Assembly (NCBI GenBank): GCA_964030785.1
Contig: OZ034979.1
Coordinates: 12,006,883-12,070,882, forward strand
Reading direction: 5' to 3'
DNA: 64,000 nucleotides
Source of the DNA: Siderastrea siderea
Taxonomy: Eukaryota > Cnidaria > Anthozoa > Scleractinia > Rhizangiidae
Under the pieces are notes generated by a model. That model was not told where the DNA came from. It saw only the letters and a list, made by a program, of their open reading frames with translations, and ran no database searches. Positions 41,096 through 49,110 of the stretch are shown in pieces. Position 1 is the first letter of the stretch. Every line of letters starts with the position of its first letter. The translations under genes and the position numbers were made by a program.

Positions 41096-41791
41096 TTACA
41101 AATGAAAGTCTTCCAGTTCCATACGTAATTGATCAATGTTCTCGGGTAGACAGAAGGTGCGGTTGAATAAGGCTTGAATTTCGGCTCGGGTTTTCTCGTC
41201 CACATCCCGGGATCCCACAATAGCACTGCTTTGATGAAGGGTGGGCTTTTTAGGTCCCCAAGGAACAAATTGACTGCCAGTGACCAGGGTGGCGGCATTC
41301 TCATTGACTTGGTAGTAATGGTCCGAGCGGTACCATGATTGACTGGGTATGTCAAACAGGTAGACGGGTTTGCCTTGATCCATAGCCAATTGCACAGTCC
41401 AACCAGTGCCTCCTTTCACGCGTTTATGATCCGGTTCCAAGATGCCAAAGGCATAGATGGTATGGGCTTTTTTGGCCAATTGATAATTGCGTTGCAGCAA
41501 TTGCAGGGTGTAAAAATGACTGGGCATTTTTTTGCCTAGTTTCTCCGCTGCCTGGTGAAGATGGGGGTTGGCCAGCATCAGGACTTCCACGGTAGAAGGG
41601 GTGATGAAAGTGGCTCGAGGATGGTTCGGGGGGACCAGGACTTCTAGTTGCATCCCAAAGTGTTTGGCATGTTCTTCCACGAGGGCATCCGTACCTTTGG
41701 CTCCCCCGGTGTAGACCACATGGCCATGACCCACTTGCAGTTCCAAGGCACCGAGATCTTGTTCTCCGATCATGTCAATGTCTGGGGGCAT
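41096..41791 (-). CDS. SLOG-type nucleotide-sensing Rossmann protein, permuted motif order
   Basis: The protein of 231 residues has SLOG/YspA-like motifs: YTGGAKGTD (27-35), a central RNYQLAKKAHTIYAFG block (101-116), and GGTGWTVQLAMDQGKPVYLF (127-146, the second glycine loop). The strand usually found first in this family (GSRD followed by a helix) comes last, at IVGSRDVDEKTRAEIQ (191-206). That looks like a circular permutation, as in cpYpsA-type SLOG proteins. SLOG domains bind nucleotides or nucleotide-derived ligands such as NAD/ADP-ribose derivatives. I chose the ATG at 41789-41791, about 40 bases downstream of a minus-strand TATTTAAG box, over an upstream TTG. Its role in a Polinton is unknown; a SLATT-like membrane protein is encoded at 51416. 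Confidence 0.65.
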   Translation of the reverse strand: MPPDIDMIGEQDLGALELQVGHGHVVYTGGAKGTDALVEEHAKHFGMQLEVLVPPNHPRATFITPSTVEVLMLANPHLHQAAEKLGKKMPSHFYTLQLLQRNYQLAKKAHTIYAFGILEPDHKRVKGGTGWTVQLAMDQGKPVYLFDIPSQSWYRSDHYYQVNENAATLVTGSQFVPWGPKKPTLHQSSAIVGSRDVDEKTRAEIQALFNRTFCLPENIDQLRMELEDFHL

Positions 41792-41821
41792 GGCTTTTGA
41801 GAATGAAGGTCTAGAGACCAA

Positions 41822-41967
41822 GGGACCGTCTTAAATAGGGACAACGGACCAATGGGAAGACAAGAGGTCCTTATTTGGATTGAACAAGTTGACCAATGGG
41901 AAGATAACAAGTCCTTATATGGGTAGGATAAGCTGACCAATGACAGTCAAGGGTCTAAGGTATAAAA
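41822..41967. promoter_or_regulatory. Divergent promoter with three CCAAT repeats
   Basis: The spacer between the SLOG-like gene and the GRF gene holds three direct repeats containing GACCAATG (about 41848, 41890 and 41935), two of them followed by AAGTCCTTAT-like words at a period of about 42 bp. TATA elements point both ways: CTTAAATA at 41830-41837 for the minus gene and TATAAAA at 41961-41967 for the plus gene. Confidence 0.7.
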
Positions 41968-42005
41968 AGGCATGGTCGGTAGGGGTGACATCAACCTTGA
42001 GTACG

Positions 42006-42965
42006 ATGTCTGTGGATCGGAAGAGAAAGCCAAGCGTACACCCTGCGGGGAAGAAGAAGAAGAAGAGCATTCAACATATGACGCCCGTGGACTGTGATCC
42101 TGTGGTGTGCGACGTGGTGGAAGACACCCGAGCTGCGGTGGAAGACATGATGAAAGAATTGAATGACATGGTAGACCCAACGCTTGAATTCGCCCCTGAA
42201 TACATGGTGGCAGAAGGCCAAGACCCAAGTCCACCTCCACTTCCGGATGACAATGATGGGTTGAAAAGAATGGTGAGAATGGCAACGATCTTTCAAAGCC
42301 CTGGGTTTCAAAACCCCAAACCTGGTCCCCCTACCAGTTCAGTGGACACTATGGTATGTCCTTACCATGAGGTGCGTTTGGAGGCCCGAGAATCTCAAAA
42401 GGGATGGAAGTATGTGAAATGTCCCATGCAACCGTGTTTGTTGTTTTGTGGACAAGATCAAGTTCTGGAGTATATGAAAGCCGTGTATAGTCAACCTCAT
42501 GTAGAAGTGTTGGACATGTGGGGTGGTTTGCAATGCTTTTGCCGTGAACCCGCCACGCTTCAACAGAGTCATTCGACCCAGAACCCCGATCGGTTGTTTC
42601 TGACTTGTTCCAAGAAAACGTGTGGCTTCTTCCGATGGGCCGATCAACCCTTGGGTCCCAAGTACTGGACGTGGTTTCATGACAACCCTCCCAAAAAAGC
42701 CGACCAACAAGCTGAAGCACCCACCCGTGATGCTCAAGGATATCCCCTGCGTGGAGTAGACATCCCTGGCCCTCCAGTCCGAAGGAAAGAGGATCGACCC
42801 CTGACAGACTATGAGAAACAATTGTTACGAGAAATTCAAGAGCTCAAGAACCGTCAAGAAATGATGGTAGCCCCAGCACCACCACCCCCCAAGTACAGTG
42901 ACAGTGTGGAGAACTGGCAGAAAGGTCTAGAGACCATCAGCTGTGGCCGTCTAGGTCTCTTTTAA
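42006..42965 (+). CDS. GRF-type zinc-finger protein
   Basis: The product of 319 residues has a basic N terminus with a KKKKK stretch (nuclear localisation type), a short acidic helix, and two Cys-rich modules. The first is CPYHEVRLEAR...KCPMQPC. The second is a GRF-like zinc finger: CFCREPATL...NPDRLFLTCSKKTCGFFRWAD. GRF fingers bind single-stranded nucleic acid and accompany DNA repair or topoisomerase enzymes. The C terminus has a charged coiled-coil segment (LLREIQELKNRQEMM). The ATG at 42006 lies 39 bases after the TATAAAA box and is preferred over the upstream in-frame ATG at 41940, which precedes the TATA box. It may act in DNA replication or integration (inference). Confidence 0.7.
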   Translation: MSVDRKRKPSVHPAGKKKKKSIQHMTPVDCDPVVCDVVEDTRAAVEDMMKELNDMVDPTLEFAPEYMVAEGQDPSPPPLPDDNDGLKRMVRMATIFQSPGFQNPKPGPPTSSVDTMVCPYHEVRLEARESQKGWKYVKCPMQPCLLFCGQDQVLEYMKAVYSQPHVEVLDMWGGLQCFCREPATLQQSHSTQNPDRLFLTCSKKTCGFFRWADQPLGPKYWTWFHDNPPKKADQQAEAPTRDAQGYPLRGVDIPGPPVRRKEDRPLTDYEKQLLREIQELKNRQEMMVAPAPPPPKYSDSVENWQKGLETISCGRLGLF

Positions 42966-43001
42966 AAAGGAGTAGGAATAAAATTTTTTATCAATGTCAC
43001 C

Positions 43002-43364
43002 ATGGAGTCTGTATGTGATGCGTGGGAGTCTGTCTTGTCCCTGGGGCAATGGCAATGTCATCAAACCCTTTGTCAAGTCTTATATGATCACCAACCCGGG
43101 TCCCAAATCCCCATACCCCCTTGTCCCGAGGACACGCATCCTCTCCACCTCTTTGAAGAAACCCATGTGGACCGCAACCTATATCGATGGGTGGTGTTTG
43201 TCTTATGGTTAAAAGCTCACCCAGAGGCATGGCGATGGTATCGAATCATTCAAAAGCAGCATCCCCACACGGTCCCCACCATATCGACCTTATGGGGTGA
43301 ATGCCAAAAAGTATGGCCCCTCGAAAGAGAACCCAACGCTGGAGTTCGTCGTCCTCATGGTTAA
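43002..43364 (+). CDS. Uncharacterised Polinton protein, 120 residues, upstream of the integrase
   Basis: The small protein is rich in Trp, His and Cys (LSLGQWQCHQTLC, RNLYRWVVFVLWLKAHPEAWRWYRII). It has no family that I recognise. It starts 36 bases after the GRF gene and overlaps the integrase start by about 60 bases in a different frame. A TTTTAAAAAGG element near 42960 may be its TATA-like box. The aromatic-rich helix in the middle might be an interaction segment, not a clear membrane span. Confidence 0.5.
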   Translation: MESVCDAWESVLSLGQWQCHQTLCQVLYDHQPGSQIPIPPCPEDTHPLHLFEETHVDRNLYRWVVFVLWLKAHPEAWRWYRIIQKQHPHTVPTISTLWGECQKVWPLEREPNAGVRRPHG

Positions 43365-44475
43365 AGAAAACCAAACGCCCTGTGTCGTCAACGAAGAAGA
43401 AGACCAATGTCTCGCAACAATGGTTAAACCGTTACCATGATCCTCGTGCCCCGGGGAGTTTAGGTGGGGTGCAACGATTTGCTAAAGCCCAGGGTCTCCC
43501 TTTGAAAAAAGCCCAACGGGTGTTGGAACAGGATGTGGGTTACACCTTGCATAAACCCCGACGTCGTCGTTTTGCTACCTTACCCGTGATCGTAGGGGGA
43601 TTGGATGATCAATGGGCCGCGGATTTAGTGGAAGTGCAACGTTTGGCCAAACATAATCGGGGTATACGCTACTTGTTGACGGTCGTGGATGTCTTGTCCA
43701 AGTACGCGTGGGTCGAACCGTTGAAAACCAAAACCGGCGTGGCCCTCGTGAAAGCCTTTGAGAAGATTGTGAGACAAGGAGGACGTCACCCGAATCGATT
43801 GCAAACGGATCGAGGGAAAGAATTTTATAATCGGACCTTTCAACGATGGGTCGACGAGCAAGACATCAATCATTTTTCGACCGAAGGGGATGCCAAAGCC
43901 AGTGTAGTGGAACGATTTAACCGCACCTTGAAAGAACGGTTGTACCGTTATTTGACCGCGGCCAACACGTTGAAATTTGACGATGTCTTACCCGAGTTGG
44001 TGCAGGGGTATAATGCCACCCGTCATCGAAGTATTGGTATGCCCCCCGAAAACGTGACGTGGGACAACGAAGAAGCCGTGTGGAAACGATTGTATGCCAA
44101 ACGATTGAAAGGCTACAAAAAACCCCAATTGAAGGTGGGGATCATGTCCGTCTCAATACGATTCATCGTACCTTTGAAAAAGGGTATTTACCCGGTTGGA
44201 CCGAAGAAGTGTTTGTGGTGCATCGTGTGGTCCCGGGCCCTGTCCCCACGTATAAGATTCGCGAATGGGATGAGACCCCCGTCCAAGGTACGTTTTATGA
44301 AGAGGATTTACAAGAAGTCCATGTGTCCGAGGTGTTTCGGATCGAGAAGGTACTTAAGCGACAAAAAGGTCGTTGGTTGGTCAAGTGGAAAGGGTGGCCC
44401 GACAAGTACAATAGTTGGATTGCTCGTGGAGACGTGACATCCCTTCGACCCCGCCAACGACGACGACGCCGCTAA
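43301..44475 (+). CDS. Polinton DDE integrase with chromodomain, frame-broken
   Basis: The retroviral-type integrase inserts the element by strand transfer. Residues about 100-270 form the RVE core, with catalytic D108 (WAADLV), D170 (LQTDRGKEFY) and E204 (VVERFNRTLK). The N terminus is basic. After about residue 280 the frame breaks near 44140, in a short G run. The C-terminal part, an SH3-like segment and a chromodomain (VFRIEKVLKRQ, WLVKWKGWPDKYNSW), continues in the next frame to the stop at 44473-44475. Chromodomain-bearing integrases are typical of Polintons and target chromatin. The break could be mutation or an assembly error. The next gene starts five bases later. Confidence 0.9.
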
Positions 44476-44479
44476 AACA

Positions 44480-45520
44480 ATGACATTGGTGCCCAACTCT
44501 TCGTTTTACGTGACGTTGATGAGTCATGCGAGTACCAAAGAGTTTCCTGGGAACAAGAGTCATCATTTCAGAAACCGATTGCCTAAACCCATCCGATTTG
44601 TGGGACGAGGATGGATGGTGGGTATGGTGAGTTTATCCTTACCCACCATTCCGGTGGTAGCGGAAGAAGGAGGCGTGGGTGATTCCCATCCTCTGTTGTA
44701 CGTACGATGGCACGAACGGGTGTATGCCCAAGACGATCAAGGGGACGATCGATGGTGGCATCAACGACGCGAACTCTTTGTGTACGGACGAGATATGAGA
44801 AAGGAGATGGCCTCGTCGACGGGATCGCACTTTTTTCATCAATTGGTGTACCGTTACGTGCAAGCCCGTGCCAAACAAACCGAACCCAAAAACAAATGGG
44901 CCGAGGACAATGGCGTCAAATTATACCCGACGTTTGAATGGACCACCGAAGGGGATTTGGTGTTGAATACCACCAATGTGGATTACAAACGACAAGTGGC
45001 ACGCGTGGAATGGGGCAGAACCTTGGCGCTGAGAATGGGATGGATTGAACAAGTGTCCCCCGGCCAGTATCGATTGGGTCCGAATCTCTTGCAAGAATTT
45101 CATTCGGACTCCATTCCCATTCCGTCCGATGTCCTGGATGGCAGCAACAAGCCCGCCTTTTGGAAAGTGGATGGGGATTATCTGAACTTGAGTATGACGT
45201 GTAATTGGCGGTTTGTGAATTTCAACCAGACCTTTCGTCCCTCGTTGGAATTTCCCTCGACACGTCCTTTGCACGTGTATTGTGATGTAGGGACCAGCAT
45301 TATGGTGGGGGGTCGTATCACCGATCTCTTACGAGAAATCAAGTACCAGCCTCAAAACACCACCCACTTTGAACCTCGACATATTCAATATATCCCAGTA
45401 CGCAACGAAGTGGTGGAAATCGTCGAAACCCAGATGGCCGAAACCAATGGGGATCTGGTGAAATTTGGTGAAGGGCGTACCCTCCTGACCCTCCACTTTA
45501 AAAGGGAAGTGGTGGTGTGA
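44480..45520 (+). CDS. Candidate penton/minor capsid protein, copy 1
   Basis: The product of 346 residues begins with the conserved start seen in many invertebrate Polintons (SSFYVTLMSHAS, FPGNKSHHFRNRLPKPI, GRGWMVGMVSLSLP). It ends with a block shared with the next gene (RPLHVYCDVG, MVGGRITDLLREI, HFEPRHIQYIPVRNEVVEIV, DLVKFGEGRTLLTLHF). The predicted structure is beta-rich. Its position directly before the small basic core proteins and the major capsid protein matches adenovirus penton base. I therefore propose a minor capsid/penton role, but a fold prediction is needed. It is paralogous to 45535-46584. Confidence 0.6.
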   Translation: MTLVPNSSFYVTLMSHASTKEFPGNKSHHFRNRLPKPIRFVGRGWMVGMVSLSLPTIPVVAEEGGVGDSHPLLYVRWHERVYAQDDQGDDRWWHQRRELFVYGRDMRKEMASSTGSHFFHQLVYRYVQARAKQTEPKNKWAEDNGVKLYPTFEWTTEGDLVLNTTNVDYKRQVARVEWGRTLALRMGWIEQVSPGQYRLGPNLLQEFHSDSIPIPSDVLDGSNKPAFWKVDGDYLNLSMTCNWRFVNFNQTFRPSLEFPSTRPLHVYCDVGTSIMVGGRITDLLREIKYQPQNTTHFEPRHIQYIPVRNEVVEIVETQMAETNGDLVKFGEGRTLLTLHFKREVVV

Positions 45521-45534
45521 AGAAGAAAGACAAC

Positions 45535-46584
45535 ATGTCGTTCTACGTGACGTTACCCAGTCATGCCAACCGACGTGAATTTCCCAACAACCAACCTAAT
45601 TCCTTCAAGATTCGTTTACCTCAACCGTTACAGCTCACGGGAGGTGGTTGGCAAGTGGGGTTGAGTGCCATTTCCTTACCGGATGCTCGCGTCAATTTGT
45701 ATGAGTTGGTGAAGAAAAATGGGTACGTCATGGGGGTGTCCTGGGCCCAAACTTATCCCAAACCGGGTGCAAAAGACGGGGAAATGACCTCGCGAGTAGA
45801 CACCGCGCGAAGCATCATCAATGACGTGAAAGATTTGGATTGGGTGGTGGATGGCGTGAGTTTCATGAAAGCCATCATTGCTCACTTGGAACAACAACGT
45901 ATGGAAACGGCCGTTCAAGGTGGTCGGTTTACCAATGATCAAGGCAAACACACCTACGTCAAGTTCAAGTGGGAAGGCGAGGATCTGCTCATCGACAACA
46001 CCAATATCTGCCATTGCGGCACCGACACGCCAGCCCTGACCATCTACACCAAGTTAGCACTCAAGATGGGATGGTTACGTAAAATTGACAGTGGGTTGAT
46101 TTTGGGACCCAACTTACAACAAGAATTCATGGGGGATCAAATCCCCAACATGACAAAACCCGCTGACAATGATTGGAACGATGTCACCGACGGTCAGGGG
46201 AACGCGGTCTTTTGGACGGTGCGTTCTATTTTACCGGATTATTTACAATTGAGTATGAGTTGTGGGTGGCGTTTCACCAACTTGAATGTAGCGTTTCGTG
46301 CCGTGGTGGGGGAACCCACACGATCGTTGCACGTGTACTCTGACGTGGCAGGCAGTATGATGGTGGGCAATCGCGTGACTGATTTGTTACGTGAAATCCA
46401 GTACAAGCGAGAAGCACGCGGCACCCTGTATTTTGAACCGTTGCACATTCATTACATGTCTCTTCGTAACGAGGTGGTGGAAATGATTCACGTTCAAGTG
46501 GCTGAAACGATTGGTGCCGGAGGAGACTTGGTCAAGTTTGGTGAAGGTCATACCATTGTCACGTTACACTTCAAAAAGACATAA
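45535..46584 (+). CDS. Candidate penton/minor capsid protein, copy 2
   Basis: The product of 349 residues is a tandem paralogue of the preceding gene. It shares SFYVTLPSHA, REFPNNQPNSFKIRLPQPL, GWQVGLSAISLP at the N terminus and LQLSMSCGWRFTNLN, RSLHVYSDV, MVGNRVTDLLREIQY at the C terminus. The middle region differs strongly from copy 1, suggesting different surface parts on a common scaffold. The ATG at 45535 sits about 40 bases after a TTTAAAAG element at the end of copy 1. A GTG codon upstream in frame is not needed. Confidence 0.65.
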   Translation: MSFYVTLPSHANRREFPNNQPNSFKIRLPQPLQLTGGGWQVGLSAISLPDARVNLYELVKKNGYVMGVSWAQTYPKPGAKDGEMTSRVDTARSIINDVKDLDWVVDGVSFMKAIIAHLEQQRMETAVQGGRFTNDQGKHTYVKFKWEGEDLLIDNTNICHCGTDTPALTIYTKLALKMGWLRKIDSGLILGPNLQQEFMGDQIPNMTKPADNDWNDVTDGQGNAVFWTVRSILPDYLQLSMSCGWRFTNLNVAFRAVVGEPTRSLHVYSDVAGSMMVGNRVTDLLREIQYKREARGTLYFEPLHIHYMSLRNEVVEMIHVQVAETIGAGGDLVKFGEGHTIVTLHFKKT

Positions 46585-46617
46585 AAAAGAGAGACGAGAA
46601 GGGAACCCAAATCAATC

Positions 46618-46851
46618 ATGCCTCCGAAACGACGACGACGACGACGACGACGACCACAGCGTCCACAAGCGGGGGAAGGGGTCAACGCAGTGATTGCCGG
46701 GATTCCTAAGGCCGCTTGGTCCATCACCAAAGGGGTAGAAAAGTTAGCCAAAAAGAATTACCTAAGATCAACGAAGAAACGTATGGAAGAAATGCGAAGT
46801 GGGAAACGCAAACGGTGGGCGGGGGAATCGTTTACGTACAACGTCATGTGA
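46618..46851 (+). CDS. Small Arg-rich core-like protein 1
   Basis: The product of 77 residues starts with an almost uninterrupted Arg run (MPPKRRRRRRRRPQRPQ), encoded by CGA repeats. A short amphipathic segment (VNAVIAGIPKAAWSITKGVEKLA) and a basic tail follow. It resembles adenovirus core proteins VII/X in size, charge and position, and presumably condenses DNA in virions (inference). A CATAAAAAAG element lies 37 bases upstream. Confidence 0.55.
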   Translation: MPPKRRRRRRRRPQRPQAGEGVNAVIAGIPKAAWSITKGVEKLAKKNYLRSTKKRMEEMRSGKRKRWAGESFTYNVM

Positions 46852-46852
46852 G

Positions 46853-46859
46853 TATAAAA
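46853..46859 (+). promoter_or_regulatory. TATA box for small core protein 2
   Basis: TATAAAA starts two bases after the preceding stop codon and 37 bases before the ATG at 46890. Confidence 0.7.
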
Positions 46860-46889
46860 AGAAAACAAGGGTTGTGAAAACAAACAAAG

Positions 46890-47078
46890 ATGCCCAAGAC
46901 AAGAGTGCGTCGAATGAGACGAAGAAGAAGGCAACGAGGGGGTCTCTTGCCCCTGGCCGCCCTCATTCCAGCCTTGATCGCTGGAGGAAAAGCCGTGGCG
47001 TTGGGTGCCGCAAGTGGTGCCGCGAGTTACGGGGCTAAAAAAGGGTTGGAAGCCGCTTTTCGGAAAAAACGACGATGA
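46890..47078 (+). CDS. Small Arg-rich core-like protein 2 with QRGG site
   Basis: The product of 62 residues is a basic head (RVRRMRRRRRQRGG) followed by an alanine-rich hydrophobic segment (LLPLAALIPALIAGGKAVALGAAS) and a basic tail. The QRGG followed by Leu resembles a maturation protease site of the xxGG-X type. The hydrophobic segment could be a membrane-active peptide or a membrane span. Adenovirus pX/mu is the positional counterpart. Confidence 0.6.
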   Translation: MPKTRVRRMRRRRRQRGGLLPLAALIPALIAGGKAVALGAASGAASYGAKKGLEAAFRKKRR

Positions 47079-47084
47079 TGAGGG

Positions 47085-47091
47085 TATAAAA
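47085..47091 (+). promoter_or_regulatory. TATA box for the 109-residue protein gene
   Basis: TATAAAA directly follows the stop region of the preceding gene, 64 bases before the ATG at 47149. Confidence 0.7.
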
Positions 47092-47148
47092 AGGGGGTCA
47101 CGTGAAGCACAGACAAAAACGTTTATCCCTGGTGAAGAAGAAGGCACC

Positions 47149-47475
47149 ATGCGTGGGGGAAGTTTAACACGATTTCGAACCGACGAGTGGTATGATCAAC
47201 AAGGCAAAGGAGTGATGACGGATCTGATGCGTGGGGGGTTGCAAGGTCTTATAAGGACGCGAAATCCTTTAAAATTGCCTAGTAATATCAAGAGAGGCTT
47301 GGAAACGGGTTTGACACGAGGTATCAAACGCAAAGCCGAAGACGTCCTTAAAAAGGAAATCACCAAACAAGCCAAGAAAGCGTTGAGTCATAAGAACGTG
47401 AAAGACGCCGTGCGTGTAGCCACTGCCTTATTTCCCAAACAAACCAAACGTGCACGTGATATTTTGGGAGTGTGA
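47149..47475 (+). CDS. Small basic virion-like protein with MRGG sites
   Basis: The product of 109 residues begins MRGGSLTRF and has a second LMRGGLQG (26-33). Both match the adenain consensus [MLI]xGG-X, so the N terminus is probably processed by the element's own protease. The remainder is a long basic helical region (KRKAEDVLKKEITKQAKKAL). Its place between the small core proteins and the major capsid protein corresponds to adenovirus pVI. I chose ATG 47149 because it lies downstream of the TATA box; the longer upstream frame has no promoter support. Confidence 0.65.
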   Translation: MRGGSLTRFRTDEWYDQQGKGVMTDLMRGGLQGLIRTRNPLKLPSNIKRGLETGLTRGIKRKAEDVLKKEITKQAKKALSHKNVKDAVRVATALFPKQTKRARDILGV

Positions 47476-47477
47476 AC

Positions 47478-47705
47478 ATGGAACCCGTGCATTCACGACC
47501 TCGACGGATTCGTAGTAATCGAGGGTTGTCTCAATGGGGTGGACTGTATCCGTTTTGGAAACTCATGCGACGACAACGTGGTGGATGGTTAAGTCCCGAG
47601 GTGATGAGAGTCCCCGGGTTTGATTTGAGACAACGTTTAGCACGACGACGACGACGCTATAAAAACCCCTCACGACGACGACGGGGTACCACTCGACGAC
47701 GTTAA
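47478..47705 (+). CDS. Small Arg-rich protein with QRGG site
   Basis: The product of 75 residues has an amphipathic head with aromatics (GLSQWGGLYPFWKLM), RRQRGGWLSPE in the middle and an Arg-rich tail (RLARRRRRYKNPSRRRR). It starts three bases after the stop of the previous gene. The QRGG-W junction is a likely protease site. The TATA box of the major capsid gene (47658-47664) is embedded in its 3' end. Confidence 0.6.
   Translation: MEPVHSRPRRIRSNRGLSQWGGLYPFWKLMRRQRGGWLSPEVMRVPGFDLRQRLARRRRRYKNPSRRRRGTTRRR
47658..47664 (+). promoter_or_regulatory. TATA box for the major capsid gene
   Basis: TATAAAA lies within the preceding coding sequence, 50 bases before the ATG at 47708. Confidence 0.7.
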
Positions 47706-47707
47706 AC

Positions 47708-49108
47708 ATGCCTGACGTGAGTACACAAACCGCCCCGGCTCACGAGCGTTCCGAAGGGACCGTCAACCCTGCCTTACGGATTTTCAAGGTGCCACCCACC
47801 GACATTAGCATCAATGCCTATCGCATGGTCACCATTCAACCCACCACCACGGGTATCAATCCTATGGAATTCATCATTCCAGGGTTGGACGATTTTGTGG
47901 ATTTGGGACGCAGTTACTTTACCATGGAATTGAGTTTGAAAAAGCAAGATGCCGGGAACTTGGTGGCCAATCAGAAATTGTGGCCCGTCAACAATTTGGC
48001 CCATTCCATCATCAAACAAATTGACTTGCAGTTGAATGGCACGTTGATCAGTCCACAATCCGACACGTATCATTACAAAGCTTACCTAGAAACCTTGCTG
48101 AATTATGACCGAGAAGATGGCAAGACCGTGTTAGGACCCCAAGGATGGTTCAATCAAGTGGATTCCCCACCCCAATGGACCGCCACCGACACAGACTATG
48201 CAGGACCTGATGCTGCCTATACCGCTCTCAGTGCCAATCACAAAGGGGCCTTGGCCGCCATGGTAGCTGAAGTGGTCAAGTATGCTGGAGGTGCCACCCA
48301 CAGTCTAGTGTTTACCCCGCACTTGGAAGTCTTTCACACTGGCAAACTGTTGGTGCCTGGTATCGAAATCAAGATGAAATTTCATTTCAACGGCCCCAGC
48401 CTGTTTTTGAATGGAGTGGCTCTAGCTGGCCGATTGATGGAAGGGGATGTGAAACTACGGTTTCATCTCTGTCAACTGCGTTTGAATGACGCCATCTACC
48501 AGAGTATATCTGAAAAAAGACACAATGAAGGAGAAGTGGCGGCTTACCCGACCGTCCGCAGTGAAATCCGGACTTTCAGCATGCAAAACAACCTGGTCCG
48601 CTTTGATATCCCGAACCTGTTTCAAAACAGAATACCTGACCGATTGATTGTGGGGTTACTGGACAGCCGTGCCTTCAATGGAGATGTGACCCGAGATCCG
48701 TTCTGTTTCCAGAAATTTGGTCTGACGTCCATTAAACAGATTGTCAGAGGAGAAGAATACCGTTATGAAACCCTCCAGTTAGTGCACAACAATGGCACCC
48801 GAGATAATCTAGGCTACTTCCGTTTTCTGCAAGCCAGTGGTGCCTGGTGTAAAAAGAAAGGCAATATGGTAGAACTGCTGGATTGGGGCCAAGCTAAAAA
48901 TTGTACCTTGTACATGTTTGACAATGTGGCCAATGGATGTGCTGACAGTCAAAACCTCAACCCCAAGCAAACAGGCGATTTACAACTGGTGTTGGAATTT
49001 GGAGCCGCCCCCGGTGTCAATATAACCGTACTCGTGTATGGAGAATTTGAGAATTTGCTGGAGATTGACAGGAACGGAGCCGTGTTGTATAACATTTACC
49101 AGCACTAA
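47708..49108 (+). CDS. Major capsid protein (double jelly roll)
   Basis: The product of 466 residues is the hexon-type capsid subunit. It shows the Polinton/iridovirus-like pattern: FKVPPTDISI near the start, MEFIIPGLDDFVDLGRSYF (a P.EF.I.G...Y.DL equivalent), WPVNNLAHSIIKQIDLQLN, YHYKAYLETLLNY, VFTPHLEVFHTGKLLVPG, the CQLRLNDAIYQSI strand, AYPTVRSEIRTFSM, IPDRLIVGLLDSRAFNGD, DPFCFQKFGL, and a C-terminal FGEFENLLEIDRNG-like end (YGEFENLLEI). Length and order fit a double jelly roll. The frame is intact and flanked by the core protein genes and the protease gene, as in adenoviruses. Confidence 0.9.
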   Translation: MPDVSTQTAPAHERSEGTVNPALRIFKVPPTDISINAYRMVTIQPTTTGINPMEFIIPGLDDFVDLGRSYFTMELSLKKQDAGNLVANQKLWPVNNLAHSIIKQIDLQLNGTLISPQSDTYHYKAYLETLLNYDREDGKTVLGPQGWFNQVDSPPQWTATDTDYAGPDAAYTALSANHKGALAAMVAEVVKYAGGATHSLVFTPHLEVFHTGKLLVPGIEIKMKFHFNGPSLFLNGVALAGRLMEGDVKLRFHLCQLRLNDAIYQSISEKRHNEGEVAAYPTVRSEIRTFSMQNNLVRFDIPNLFQNRIPDRLIVGLLDSRAFNGDVTRDPFCFQKFGLTSIKQIVRGEEYRYETLQLVHNNGTRDNLGYFRFLQASGAWCKKKGNMVELLDWGQAKNCTLYMFDNVANGCADSQNLNPKQTGDLQLVLEFGAAPGVNITVLVYGEFENLLEIDRNGAVLYNIYQH

Positions 49109-49110
49109 AG

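Noticed and set aside
41940..42005. Upstream ATG of the GRF gene
   Set aside because: It precedes the TATA box at 41961-41967, so it would not be in the transcript.
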